64,000 bases of DNA from Planctomycetota bacterium (lineage in GTDB: Bacteria > Planctomycetota > Planctomycetia > Gemmatales > Gemmataceae). Where the stretch lies: assembly GCA_016873225.1 (NCBI GenBank), contig VGXS01000007.1, forward strand, positions 61,496 to 125,495, written 5' to 3'. The position numbers and the translations under genes are program-made. This document shows positions 8,990 through 18,278 of the stretch, piece by piece (the stretch's first letter is position 1; each line of letters starts with the position of its first letter). The notes beneath the pieces were generated by a model. The model did not search any database. It was not told the DNA's origin and was given only the letters and a program-made list of their open reading frames with translations.

Positions 8990-10006
8990 TCAGCCCGGTT
9001 CCTTCACACCCGCGGCGCGCAGGAAGGCCCGGACATTTTCCACCGGGGTGCGGCGGTCGACCCCGTGGCTGAGGTTGAGGATGTGGCGCCCGCCACCCCC
9101 GGCCTGAAGGCAGGCGCGCGTGGCGGCCTCCACCTCGGCCACGGTGCCCGAGCGCAGCACCGACTCGGGCACATTCCCCTGGAACACGAGGTGGGGGTAA
9201 TCGGCGCGGGCCCGCGCCAGGTCGTGCTGGGCCCCCAGCGACACCACCGGCGCCCCCGCCGAGCAGACCTTGTCGAGGTAGGGGCATTCCTTCACGAACA
9301 GGATGCCCGGCGCGCCGGTGACATCGGCCATGATGGAGCGGTGCCAGGGCTGGGCCCAGTCGTCGTATTCCGCGGGCGTGAGCTTGCCGGCCCAGGAGTC
9401 GAACAGTTGCCAGGCGTCGGCGCCCGCGGCGACGAGGGTGTTGACGAAGTTGCCGGTGGCCTTGCCGATCTTCGCCAGCAGGGCGTTCCAAGCCTCCGGC
9501 TGCCGGGCGGCGAAGCGTCGCGTGGCCTCGATGTCCTTGCCCGTGCCGATGCAGTAGCTGGCCACGGTGAACGGCGCGCCCGCGAACACCAGGATGGGCA
9601 GGGCGCCCGCCAGGCGTGTGCGCACCCCCTCGAGCAGGTCGAGGATGTGCTGGTAGGTGTTGGGCGCGGGGTTCGGGTCGAGCGCCTCGACATCGGCCAG
9701 GGAGGCCACCGGGCGGTCGGGCATCGGCCCGATCTCGTTGAGCAACTGGAACGGCAATCCCATGGCCACGGGCAGCGTGGTGATGTCGTAAAAGAGGATG
9801 ATGCCGTCCACCCCGAAGCGGCGGGGCAGCAGCGTGGCCTCGATGGCGAGGTCGACCCGCTCGGAGAACTCGTAGAAGCCGAGGCCCTGCCTGACGCGGT
9901 GATACTCGGGATCCCAGCGGCCGGCCTGCCTCATGGCCCACGCGGGGACGCGCTCGATCTCCTCGCCGCGCGCCGCCCGAACCAGCAAGTGTTGCGATGG
10001 CTTCAT
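8990..10006 (-). CDS. hemE: Uroporphyrinogen decarboxylase
   Basis: MKPSQHLLVRAARGEEIERVPAWAMRQAGRWDPEYHRVR...LFYDITTLPVAMG...LVFQGNVPESVL...ILNLSHGVDRRTPVENV. Confidence 0.93.
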   Translation of the reverse strand: MKPSQHLLVRAARGEEIERVPAWAMRQAGRWDPEYHRVRQGLGFYEFSERVDLAIEATLLPRRFGVDGIILFYDITTLPVAMGLPFQLLNEIGPMPDRPVASLADVEALDPNPAPNTYQHILDLLEGVRTRLAGALPILVFAGAPFTVASYCIGTGKDIEATRRFAARQPEAWNALLAKIGKATGNFVNTLVAAGADAWQLFDSWAGKLTPAEYDDWAQPWHRSIMADVTGAPGILFVKECPYLDKVCSAGAPVVSLGAQHDLARARADYPHLVFQGNVPESVLRSGTVAEVEAATRACLQAGGGGRHILNLSHGVDRRTPVENVRAFLRAAGVKEPG

Positions 10007-10043
10007 CCGAAATCCGTCTCCCGCAGTGTCCAAGACGGATGTT

Positions 10044-10790
10044 CTAAGGAATTCCGGCCGGTTTTCGCCCCCAGTACAGCGTGGCGATGCCGAAGGTGAG
10101 CGAACGCCAGGTGGCCCCGGGGATGCCGGCCTCGGCGAAGATGGCGGCGAGCGCCTCCCGCTCGGGAAACGCCGCGACGCTGGCGGGAAGGTAGGAGTAG
10201 GCGAAGTCGCTCGACCTCGAGACCCACCGGCCGATCACCGGCAGGATGTTGCGGAAATACCACAGGTAAAGCGGCCTGAGCGGCCAAGGCCTCGGCGTGG
10301 AGAACTCGAGCACGGCGACCGTGCCGCCGGGGGCGCACACGCGCGCCATCTCGCGCAGTCCGGCGAGGGTGTCGGCGACATTGCGGAGGCCGAAGGCGAC
10401 CGTCACCGCGCGGAAGGAGGCGTCGGGAAACGGCAGTCGCATCGTGTCGGCGACGAGGAACGGGATTTTTCCCGCCGCCTTGGCATGGCCGCGCACCAGC
10501 ATCGGCGCGCAGAAGTCGGTGGCCACCACCTCGAGTTTGCCGCCCGCGGCGCGGTGGTAGGCCAGGGCCAGGTCGCCCGTGCCGGTGCAGACATCGAGAT
10601 GGGGCCCGGACAGGTCGGGCGGGACCAGGCGTGTGGTTCGCCAGCGCCAGTAGCGGTCGACATTGAGGCTGAGGAGGTGGTTGAGTCGGTCGTAGCAGTG
10701 CGCGATGTCGCCGAACATGGCGCGGATGCTGGACGACTTCTTGTCGAGCGGGAGCTTGGTGTCGGGCATCGGCGGTGTCTCCGATGCCAT
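10044..10790 (-). CDS. ubiE: Ubiquinone/menaquinone biosynthesis methyltransferase
   Basis: MFGDIAHCYDRLNHLLSLNVDRYWRWRTTRLV...DVCTGTGDLALAY...FGLRNVADTLAGLREMARVCAPGG. Confidence 0.92.
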   Translation of the reverse strand: MASETPPMPDTKLPLDKKSSSIRAMFGDIAHCYDRLNHLLSLNVDRYWRWRTTRLVPPDLSGPHLDVCTGTGDLALAYHRAAGGKLEVVATDFCAPMLVRGHAKAAGKIPFLVADTMRLPFPDASFRAVTVAFGLRNVADTLAGLREMARVCAPGGTVAVLEFSTPRPWPLRPLYLWYFRNILPVIGRWVSRSSDFAYSYLPASVAAFPEREALAAIFAEAGIPGATWRSLTFGIATLYWGRKPAGIP

Positions 10791-10811
10791 GTTAGGGGAG
10801 CCGCGGCGGTC

Positions 10812-11984
10812 TCAGGCGGCGCGTCGGCGGCGCGCCGCCTCGGCGAACACCTCGAGCATCTGCCGGTAGTGCTGGTCGAAGGTCCAGCGCGCGGCGGATT
10901 GCCGGCCTGCCTGGCCGCAGCGAATGCGCTCCCGCGGGTCGAAGAAGCGCTCGATGGCGCGGGCCAGCGCCCGGTGGTTGTGGGGATCGTCGATGACGAT
11001 GCCCTCGCGCGGCGGGGTCATCAGTTCCGAGGCGCCGTTGTGCCGGGTCGTGATGACGGGCAGCCCGCACGACATCGCCTCGGGCACGACATGCGAGCAC
11101 GGGTCGTAGAAGGTGGGATGGATGAACATGTCGGAGGCGAAGTAGCCGTCGCGCATGTCCTTGCGGTAGCCGGCGAAGACGACGCGGTCGCGCACGCCGA
11201 TTTTCCGCGCGAGCTGTTCCATGGCCTTGAAATTGTCCGACCCGGTGGCCAGCAGGCGGAAGCGGTTGCCCGCGGGAAGGTGGCGGATGGCGGCCAGCAG
11301 GCAGGGCAGGCCCTTGAGCCGGTAGTTCATGCCGCAGAACAGGCCGACAATTTCGTCGGGGCGGATGCCAAGCTCGGTGCGCACCTTGTCGCGGCGGAGG
11401 GGCCTGTCGTTCTCCACGAACCTGTCGGGGTTGGTGGCGATGCGCGCGACGCGGAGGTTCTCGGGAGGGATGGAATAATACTTCTGGAAATGGCCGCGGA
11501 CCATCTCGCTGATGGCGATCACCAGCGCCTTGTTCTCGCCAAGGTACTGCCGCCTCTCCAGGGCCATGAACGACTGGTGGGCGGGATCGAACTTCTTGAC
11601 AAGGCGCATGAACAAGCGGCCGGGGCCGGGAGGTTCCTTGAGGATGTTGTGGTCGGCGCTGGCGGCGTACAGGCCGCCCTGGGGGTAGAGGATGTCAAGG
11701 CCCCAGGTCTTGTCAAAGCCGATGGTGGCGTCGTGGCGGTGGCCCTTGAGCGCGTTGAGCACCGCGTTGCCAAAGCTCCACGGCCTGAGGAACCGGGGCC
11801 ATGACCTCGCCTGGACGGAATGGTAGACCACCGATTCGGGCAGGGCGGAGGCGTCCCAGCGGGTGGCGTACAGGTGAACGGTGTGGCCGTCGGCGACGAG
11901 GCGGTGGGCCAGCGACGCGATGTAAGTTTCGCATCCGCCCCGTTGGGGAAGCACGCTCTCGTAGCAGAACGCGATGTCCATCAA
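10812..11984 (-). CDS. Glycosyltransferase family 4 protein
   Basis: MMDIAFCYESVLPQRGGCETYIASLAHRLVADGHTVHLYA...DMFIHPTFYDPCSHVVPEAMSCGLPVITTRHNGASELM. Confidence 0.9.
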   Translation of the reverse strand: MMDIAFCYESVLPQRGGCETYIASLAHRLVADGHTVHLYATRWDASALPESVVYHSVQARSWPRFLRPWSFGNAVLNALKGHRHDATIGFDKTWGLDILYPQGGLYAASADHNILKEPPGPGRLFMRLVKKFDPAHQSFMALERRQYLGENKALVIAISEMVRGHFQKYYSIPPENLRVARIATNPDRFVENDRPLRRDKVRTELGIRPDEIVGLFCGMNYRLKGLPCLLAAIRHLPAGNRFRLLATGSDNFKAMEQLARKIGVRDRVVFAGYRKDMRDGYFASDMFIHPTFYDPCSHVVPEAMSCGLPVITTRHNGASELMTPPREGIVIDDPHNHRALARAIERFFDPRERIRCGQAGRQSAARWTFDQHYRQMLEVFAEAARRRRAA

Positions 11985-12069
11985 TCACCCCGAACGGTCC
12001 GCCTCCCGGTTGGCTCCAGAATTATCGGACCGTTGCGCTCCCTCCATGAAACTTCAGGAAAAGGTCAAG

Positions 12070-14745
12070 TCAGGCGGCCTTGCGGTCGGCCCCCGGCCGC
12101 TTCCCGCGATGCTTGAGGTTGTGGGCGCGGTAGCGGCGCCACTTGACCAAAACGGCGCGCATCAGCCAGCGGGTCCACCACGAACTGGTTCCCGGTCGCC
12201 TGTAGGCGCGCCAGAAGGCGACCCGGTCGATGGGCTCCACGCCTTCAACTTCGGATGAATAGGCTAGCTGGGCAAGATCCTTGAGCTGCCACAGCGGCGC
12301 CGTGAGCGGATGACGGCCCAGGCGGTGAAGGTCGATCATGAACACCTTGCCCCGCCAATCCTCCGGCGGGCGCGCGATGTCGGCCTCGTGGATGTAGAAG
12401 TGGCACAGGTACAGGTCCTTGTGGAAGCACGACCTGTCATGAAGCAGCCTGGTCAGCCGGGCCATTTCCCGGGCGAGCCCGCGCTTGAACCGCCGGAAGG
12501 CCCGGGGCGCCAGCGATCGCGACGCCTTGGGGATCGCCTCATGCGTGGGCAGCATCCCGCTGAGTTCCTCGATGATGAGGCAACTGGACAGCTTGCCGCC
12601 GGGGGCGAGGTATTCGGAGGCGGCCACGGGGCGGGGAACCGGAACGCCCTGCCGGCTGGCCCAGTCGAGGTGCTGCCATTCCTGGAGGGCCGGCGACCAG
12701 CGGCCACGCGGCAGCAGGCAGGCCAGCAAGCCCTGCCACCATGGCAGCACATGGTGCCTCTTGACATAAACAACGAGGTTCGGGCCGCCTTGGGGATCGG
12801 GCAGCGACCAGCGGGCGATGCTGCGGCCCTGCTTGGTGTGGTAGCGGTCGCGGAGGTCGCGATCCATGATGGAGCGGTGCCAATCCTGCCCGGCGAAGCG
12901 GGTCCAGGACGAGGCCTGCACTCCATGCCAAATTCCCTGAAACCAGCGGCGCCAGATCGAGGCGCGGCCATCTCCGATGGCCTGGAACGCCGGTGCCGGG
13001 CCAGGACTGTCGTCCCGGTAGCCCATGAAAACCCCTCCCCGGGCGTCATCCGGCCCGACATGGCGCGGCAGCGCCCTGTTATGGCCCATCTCGTCAAAAT
13101 ATCCGGCTTGAATCCAGTCCAGTTCGTCCGGATTGGTCCCCGCCGCCGCCAGCTCCCGGGACAGCAAGCCCAAGTCGGTCCGGATGGCGAATTTCGCCAA
13201 CCGCGAGGGGGGCCGCACGCCCCAAGGCCGCACCACGACCACGGGCGATCCATCGTCCAGCGCCACGCCCAGCGGATGCGGGTCGCGCGACAAGCGGCAA
13301 CCGGCGTCGTGAAGCCTCGCCAGCACGGCGCCGGCGCCGGAAAGCACCGATTGCCTGTCCGCGGGCCCCGCCGCCGAGGTCGCGAGCCAATCCGCCAGTG
13401 AGGCGAGCGCGGGCCGCGGCTCAAGCACGAGGTAGCTCGCCTCGCGGCCGTCGGCGAGCGTTTTCCTGCCCACGGCGAGCACCCTGGGCCCGGGCACGGC
13501 ATGCTTGTGGAGCCGGTTCCAGAGGTTGGCGACCCTCTTTTCCGCCGAGCGCCAAGGTGAAACCCCGGAGCGGCCCGACGAGATGCGCGCCGACAGCAGG
13601 GCGAGGTGGTTGCCGCCCAGGTCGAGCGGCTGAAGCACGGAAACGGCGGCGGCGGATTGTCCCTCGAGGGCGCCGGCGAGGCGGCGCCGAGCGGGCGATT
13701 CGGGATCGAGGCCAGCCTCCAGCCACGCCGAGCTGACGATCAGGTCGCCGTCGGGGGAAGCCGTCCAGTCGAGGCCCGGGGCGCGCGAGGTCGCCTGCCT
13801 CTTTTCCCGCACATGCCGCTTGGCCAGCATCTGTCCGGTGATCGTTTCAATGCGCGACGCCGCGAGCCTTTCGAGTTCGGGGTGACGCAGCCAGTGGCGC
13901 TCCTCGCGGGTGAAGTCGCCCGGGTCGTACGGTTCGCGGCACGGCCTGCTGAATCCGCCCCACAGGCAGCCGGCCTTGCGCCTCGACTCGCGCAGGTACG
14001 ACCGCAGCAGGGCGCCGCGGAGGTCGTCGGAGACCAGTTGCCCGCTGATGGTGGCCTGCAGGGTGGCGAGGTCGCGCAGGCGCGCGTTGAACGACACCAC
14101 GGGCGCCCGCCGGGAACGCTGCCAGTCGAGGAGGGTCGGCTCACCCGTCTCGGGATCGACCAGCACATGCTTGGCGTAGAGGTCGGGATGGTTGACGCCC
14201 GAGGCGTGCATGCGGGCGAGCGCCCTTCCGAGTCGGATCGCCGCGCGCCTGCGCCTCCACGGGATCCTGTCCTCGGCGATGAAGACGCCGAGTTCCACGG
14301 CGGGCGACTCGGGAATGAGCAGGAATGAACGGCCGGCGCCGTCGGACCCGAAGGCGATCCATCCCGGGCCGGGAAGTCCCTCGTTCTCGAGCATGCGGAG
14401 GATGCGGGCCTCCCGGAGGCTGAGGGAGGCCAGGCCGAGGCCGTCGAGCCAGGAGCGGACGCGGTCTTTCCAGCGGACGCGCTGCTCGACCTTGAGGTAG
14501 GCGCGCCGGCCCGTGGCCGGGTCGAGGACCACGCGGCGCACATGCCTGAAGGCGTGTCCCGAAACCGAAAGGCCCGGCAGCGACAGGATCGCCCCGGCGC
14601 TGGCGAGGCCGCTTTCCAGGAGGCGGGATTTCCAGGCCGGATGAACCTCCATCCCGGCGGATTCGCGGATCCGCGCGGCCAGGGCCACAAGCGCGATCGC
14701 CAGCGCCGCGGCCAATCCCATCGACACGAGCGCCAGGGCGATCAT
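12070..14745 (-). CDS. Protein with three tandem WaaP/LPS-core-kinase-like modules, middle one degenerate
   Basis: Start at MIALALVSMG (ATG 14745, ATGA overlap with upstream CDS). Motif sets: HASGVNHPDLYAKHVLVDPETGEPTLLDWQ; HDAGCRLSRDPHPLGVALDDGSPVVVV; LHDRSCFHKDLYLCHFYIHEAD...VFMIDLHRLGRH. Confidence 0.8.
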   Translation of the reverse strand: MIALALVSMGLAAALAIALVALAARIRESAGMEVHPAWKSRLLESGLASAGAILSLPGLSVSGHAFRHVRRVVLDPATGRRAYLKVEQRVRWKDRVRSWLDGLGLASLSLREARILRMLENEGLPGPGWIAFGSDGAGRSFLLIPESPAVELGVFIAEDRIPWRRRRAAIRLGRALARMHASGVNHPDLYAKHVLVDPETGEPTLLDWQRSRRAPVVSFNARLRDLATLQATISGQLVSDDLRGALLRSYLRESRRKAGCLWGGFSRPCREPYDPGDFTREERHWLRHPELERLAASRIETITGQMLAKRHVREKRQATSRAPGLDWTASPDGDLIVSSAWLEAGLDPESPARRRLAGALEGQSAAAVSVLQPLDLGGNHLALLSARISSGRSGVSPWRSAEKRVANLWNRLHKHAVPGPRVLAVGRKTLADGREASYLVLEPRPALASLADWLATSAAGPADRQSVLSGAGAVLARLHDAGCRLSRDPHPLGVALDDGSPVVVVRPWGVRPPSRLAKFAIRTDLGLLSRELAAAGTNPDELDWIQAGYFDEMGHNRALPRHVGPDDARGGVFMGYRDDSPGPAPAFQAIGDGRASIWRRWFQGIWHGVQASSWTRFAGQDWHRSIMDRDLRDRYHTKQGRSIARWSLPDPQGGPNLVVYVKRHHVLPWWQGLLACLLPRGRWSPALQEWQHLDWASRQGVPVPRPVAASEYLAPGGKLSSCLIIEELSGMLPTHEAIPKASRSLAPRAFRRFKRGLAREMARLTRLLHDRSCFHKDLYLCHFYIHEADIARPPEDWRGKVFMIDLHRLGRHPLTAPLWQLKDLAQLAYSSEVEGVEPIDRVAFWRAYRRPGTSSWWTRWLMRAVLVKWRRYRAHNLKHRGKRPGADRKAA

Positions 14746-15803
14746 CCGGCCCGCCTTCCGGCACCGCGCAACAGGCCCATCGCCGCGGCGAACACCTCGC
14801 CCGGCAGGATCGAGGTCATGCAGCGGTGGTGGCCCTCGGGGCAAACGCGCTTCTGGCAGGGGCCGCAGGGCTGGGGCTTCTGGACATGGAGGGCGCCGCG
14901 GTGCCAGGTTTCCGTCCAGCCGATGTGGGTGGGCCCGAAGAGGGTGATGACCGGCCTGCCGAAGGCGTGGGCGAAGTGCCTGGGGCCGCTGTCGGTGGTG
15001 ACAAGGAGCGCCGCGCGGGCGACGCAGGCCTTGCTGATGCCGAGCGACATTTTGCCATCGGAAAGATCCGGCAATGCCGCCACCGCCGGGCTGCCGGCCG
15101 CCGCCGCGATGGAGCGGGCCAGGGCCGCCTCGGCCGGCCCGCACAGGACAAGGACACCCCTGCCGGTTTCCGCCAGGCTGGCCGCCAGCGCGGTGAACGA
15201 TTCCGCCGGCCAGAACTTCGCCGCCCCGAACGCCGCCCCGGGATTGAGGATGACAACATCGCGGCCGGCCAGGGCCGAATGGCCGAACACGCCGTCCGCC
15301 AAGGCGATGTCGGCCGGCGCCAAGCCGAGTTCCAGCGACCCGCCGGGCCAAGGGGCGCCGCAGGCGACGGCGATCCGGTTGTAATCCACCAGCGCGGGAA
15401 CGATCGCCCGCCTTCCCGACCCGTCTTGCTCGGGCCGCACCGACCGCGTGAGGAGCCAGCCCCGGCCGTGCATGTCCATGCCCACGCGGTGGCGGCAGCC
15501 CGCCAGGGAGGCGATGAGCGCCACGCGGAACGAATTGCTCAAAAGCGCGGCGACCCGGGGCCGGAGGGCGCGCAGGGCCCCGGCCGCCGACCAGATTCCG
15601 GAAAGGCCACCGGCGCCCGTGGTGATCGACTCATCGAAGAGGTCCGAACCGGCAAGCGTGGCGAGCGGGGCCGGCTTTCCGATCGCGACCATGCCGGCAC
15701 CGCCCGACCAGTCGCGCAGCGCCCTGAGCGCCGGAGTGGCCATGACGGCATCCCCCACCCATCCGGGCAGGAACACGGCTACCGGGCCCGGGGGAAGACT
15801 CAA
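14742..15803 (-). CDS. waaF: Glycosyltransferase family 9, lipopolysaccharide heptosyltransferase II-like
   Basis: VFLPGWVGDAVMATPALRALRDW; VTTDSGPRHFAHAFGRPVITLFGPTHIGWTETW. Confidence 0.87.
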   Translation of the reverse strand: MSLPPGPVAVFLPGWVGDAVMATPALRALRDWSGGAGMVAIGKPAPLATLAGSDLFDESITTGAGGLSGIWSAAGALRALRPRVAALLSNSFRVALIASLAGCRHRVGMDMHGRGWLLTRSVRPEQDGSGRRAIVPALVDYNRIAVACGAPWPGGSLELGLAPADIALADGVFGHSALAGRDVVILNPGAAFGAAKFWPAESFTALAASLAETGRGVLVLCGPAEAALARSIAAAAGSPAVAALPDLSDGKMSLGISKACVARAALLVTTDSGPRHFAHAFGRPVITLFGPTHIGWTETWHRGALHVQKPQPCGPCQKRVCPEGHHRCMTSILPGEVFAAAMGLLRGAGRRAG

Positions 15804-17284
15804 GCCGCCCCCAGACGCTGGATGATGCGCGTGGACGACTCGCCGGGGCGCAGGCCCGCCAGGTGGATCCGGCCGCCGTACGACTCGACGAAGTCGCCGC
15901 CCACCACGGCCTCGCGGGAGTAGTCGGCGCCCTTCACCAGCACATCGGGCCTGATCGCCTTGATGAGTTCAAGCGGCGTGGATTGCGAAAACACGACGAC
16001 ATGGTCCACGGCCTCCAGCGCCGCGAGCACCAGCGAGCGCGCCTGCTGGTTGTTCACCGGCCGGGTCGGGCCCTTGAGCAGCCGGACGGAAGAGTCGCTG
16101 TTGAGGCCCACCACGAGGATGTCGCCCTGGGCGCGGGCCTCGTCGAGGTACTGCACATGGCCGGCATGGAGGACATCGAAGCAGCCGTTGGTGAACACCA
16201 CCGTCTGGCCGGCGTCGCGGCGGTGGTGGAGTTCCTGGACGAGGGCCTCGAGGGAGCGCTCCTTGCCGCGCCGGGGGCCGCTGTCGGCGCGGGCGATGTC
16301 GGCGAGGATCTCCTCCCTGGTGACGGGCGCGACGCCGATCTTTTCCACCTCGAGCCCACCGGCGATGTTGGCGAGCCTGATGGCGGCGGGGTATCCGGCC
16401 CCCGCGGCCAGGGCGAGGCCGAAGACGGCGAGGACCATGTCCCCGGCGCCCGTGATGTCGTACACCTGCCGGGGCCTCACCGGATACAGGCTGCCCCCGG
16501 ACGAGTCCCAGAGCGCCATGCCCTCCTTGTCGAGCGTGACGATTCCGGCCTCGAGGCCGAGCGACTCCCGCAGCGCGCGCGCCGCGGCGAGGGCGCCGGG
16601 CCCGTCGACGATGGACGACCGGGTGGCCAGGCCCGCCTCGAGCCGGTTCGGCGTCATCGACGACATGCCGCGGTATTTGGAATAATCACCACCCCTGATA
16701 GGGTCGACAACGACGCGCTTGCCGGCGGCGCGGCAAGCCGCCGTCAGCCGGGGCAGTAGCGAGGGCGAGCAGACGCCCTTGTCGTAATCGCTCACCAGCA
16801 CGATGTCGGCGGCCATCGCCTTGGCGACCACGGCGTCCGCCAGCCTGTCCTCCAGCTCGCCCGAGACGCACTCGCGCGTCTCGTAGTCGACGCGGATCAT
16901 CTGCTGGGGGTGCTTCTGCTGGGCCCGGCCGATGTACCGTTCCTTCACCGTGGTGGGCCTCGCCGCGTCGGTGAGCACGGCGGCGTGGTCGATGCCGAGG
17001 CCGTCGAGCATGGCGCGGACGCGGAGGCCGTCGGCGTCGCCGCCCACGAGTCCCGCGATGGAGACCTTGGCCCCCAGGGCCGCCAGCATCATGGCCACGC
17101 TACTGGCGCCGCCCAGGCGCTCCTCGCGGCGGTCGGCCCGCAGCAGCACCACCGGCGCCTCCTGGCTGATGCGCTCGGCATCGCCCCAGACATACCGGTC
17201 GAGCATGAGGTCGCCGAGCACCAGGACGCCGGGTTCCCCCAGCCTGGCCACCAGGTCGGTCAATTCCGAAGTCGTGCCGTTCAT
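15800..17284 (-). CDS. hldE: Bifunctional heptose-7-phosphate kinase / heptose-1-phosphate adenylyltransferase
   Basis: N-terminal PfkB domain (VLGDLMLDRYVWGDAERISQEAPVVLL...DITGAGDMVLAVF) plus C-terminal VVFTNGCFDVLHAGHVQYLDEARAQGDILVVGLNSD. Confidence 0.93.
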   Translation of the reverse strand: MNGTTSELTDLVARLGEPGVLVLGDLMLDRYVWGDAERISQEAPVVLLRADRREERLGGASSVAMMLAALGAKVSIAGLVGGDADGLRVRAMLDGLGIDHAAVLTDAARPTTVKERYIGRAQQKHPQQMIRVDYETRECVSGELEDRLADAVVAKAMAADIVLVSDYDKGVCSPSLLPRLTAACRAAGKRVVVDPIRGGDYSKYRGMSSMTPNRLEAGLATRSSIVDGPGALAAARALRESLGLEAGIVTLDKEGMALWDSSGGSLYPVRPRQVYDITGAGDMVLAVFGLALAAGAGYPAAIRLANIAGGLEVEKIGVAPVTREEILADIARADSGPRRGKERSLEALVQELHHRRDAGQTVVFTNGCFDVLHAGHVQYLDEARAQGDILVVGLNSDSSVRLLKGPTRPVNNQQARSLVLAALEAVDHVVVFSQSTPLELIKAIRPDVLVKGADYSREAVVGGDFVESYGGRIHLAGLRPGESSTRIIQRLGAA

Positions 17285-17300
17285 GACGCGCCTCCCGCCC

Positions 17301-18278
17301 TCAGGCCGCCCTGCGGGCCGTGCCGGCCGAAACTGCCTTGCAAGCCACCGCCGCGTGCAAAAGTGGCAGCAGGATCTCATGGTGGCCGGTGAGTTCCAGG
17401 CCCACCGAGGCCGGCCGGCTCATCACATTCGTGAAGGTCCTGTACTTGGATTCCTTGTCGAGGTTCACCGCGACAAGCCCGGCGAGGTCGTGCCCGAAGT
17501 TGCGGGCCACGCTCACCGCCTTGAGGAAGACCTCGGGCAGCACGACGGCGCTGCCGAGGTTGAGCCAGACTCCCCCGGACAGGCCGCACACCACGGCGCA
17601 TAGCCGGCGGAAATCGGTGAGTGTCGCCTCGCCAAGCGCCGCACCCGAGACCTGCGGATGCATGTGAACCACATCGGTTCCCATGGCCACATGAACGGTG
17701 CATGAGATGCCGGCGTCGCGCGCGGCGAGCACGAGGCTGGCCTCGGGGTGCGCCAGGGCGCCGCGGTCTCGGGCCTCGGCCAGCAGGTCTCCCAGGGCCA
17801 GGCCGAACCCCTCCGTGGCGCCTCGGCGGGCCGCCAGCGCCATGGCGTCGGCGGTCTCACGCGCCATGCCGAAGTTGCCGGCATTGAGCACCGCGCCCAC
17901 ATCCTCGCTGGTCTTTCCGACGGCGGCGAGTTCGTAGTCGTGGATCGCCACCGAGCCGTTCATGGCCACGGCGGTCACGACGCCTTGCCTGATCCAGTCG
18001 ATGAGGTAGGGCGCGCAACCGGTCTTGATGACATGGCCGCCCAGGGCCGCCACCACGGTTTTCCCCTCGTCGCGGGCCCGGCACAACTCGTCGCGGACCC
18101 GCAGCAGGGTCTTGCCCGCCAGTTGCGAGGGAAGCGAGGCGATGAAGTCGGCGATGGAGGCGTCGGCTCCCACCGGCCGGCCCAATTCCTCCGCGAACAC
18201 CTTCGACGGCCGGCCGGACAGCGGGTAGGTTCGCAGGCCGTCCAGGTCCATCGGCTTGGGTATCCGGTCCCTCTTCAT
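17301..18278 (-). CDS. Conserved hypothetical protein embedded in heptose/LPS cluster
   Basis: Start at MKRDRIPKPMDLDGL (ATGA overlap with lpxK stop); 325-aa globular protein ...VVAALGGHVIKTGCAPYLIDWIRQG...MGTDVVHMHP... Confidence 0.75.
   Translation of the reverse strand: MKRDRIPKPMDLDGLRTYPLSGRPSKVFAEELGRPVGADASIADFIASLPSQLAGKTLLRVRDELCRARDEGKTVVAALGGHVIKTGCAPYLIDWIRQGVVTAVAMNGSVAIHDYELAAVGKTSEDVGAVLNAGNFGMARETADAMALAARRGATEGFGLALGDLLAEARDRGALAHPEASLVLAARDAGISCTVHVAMGTDVVHMHPQVSGAALGEATLTDFRRLCAVVCGLSGGVWLNLGSAVVLPEVFLKAVSVARNFGHDLAGLVAVNLDKESKYRTFTNVMSRPASVGLELTGHHEILLPLLHAAVACKAVSAGTARRAA

Noticed and set aside
9933-11804. 623-aa plus-strand ORF
   Set aside because: Shadow ORF opposite ubiE and the GT4 gene, which carry clear family motifs.
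14746-15351. N-terminal 202-residue extension of the 1093-aa kinase ORF
   Set aside because: It overlaps the heptosyltransferase gene out of frame; the true start is the ATG at 14745 with an ATGA overlap.
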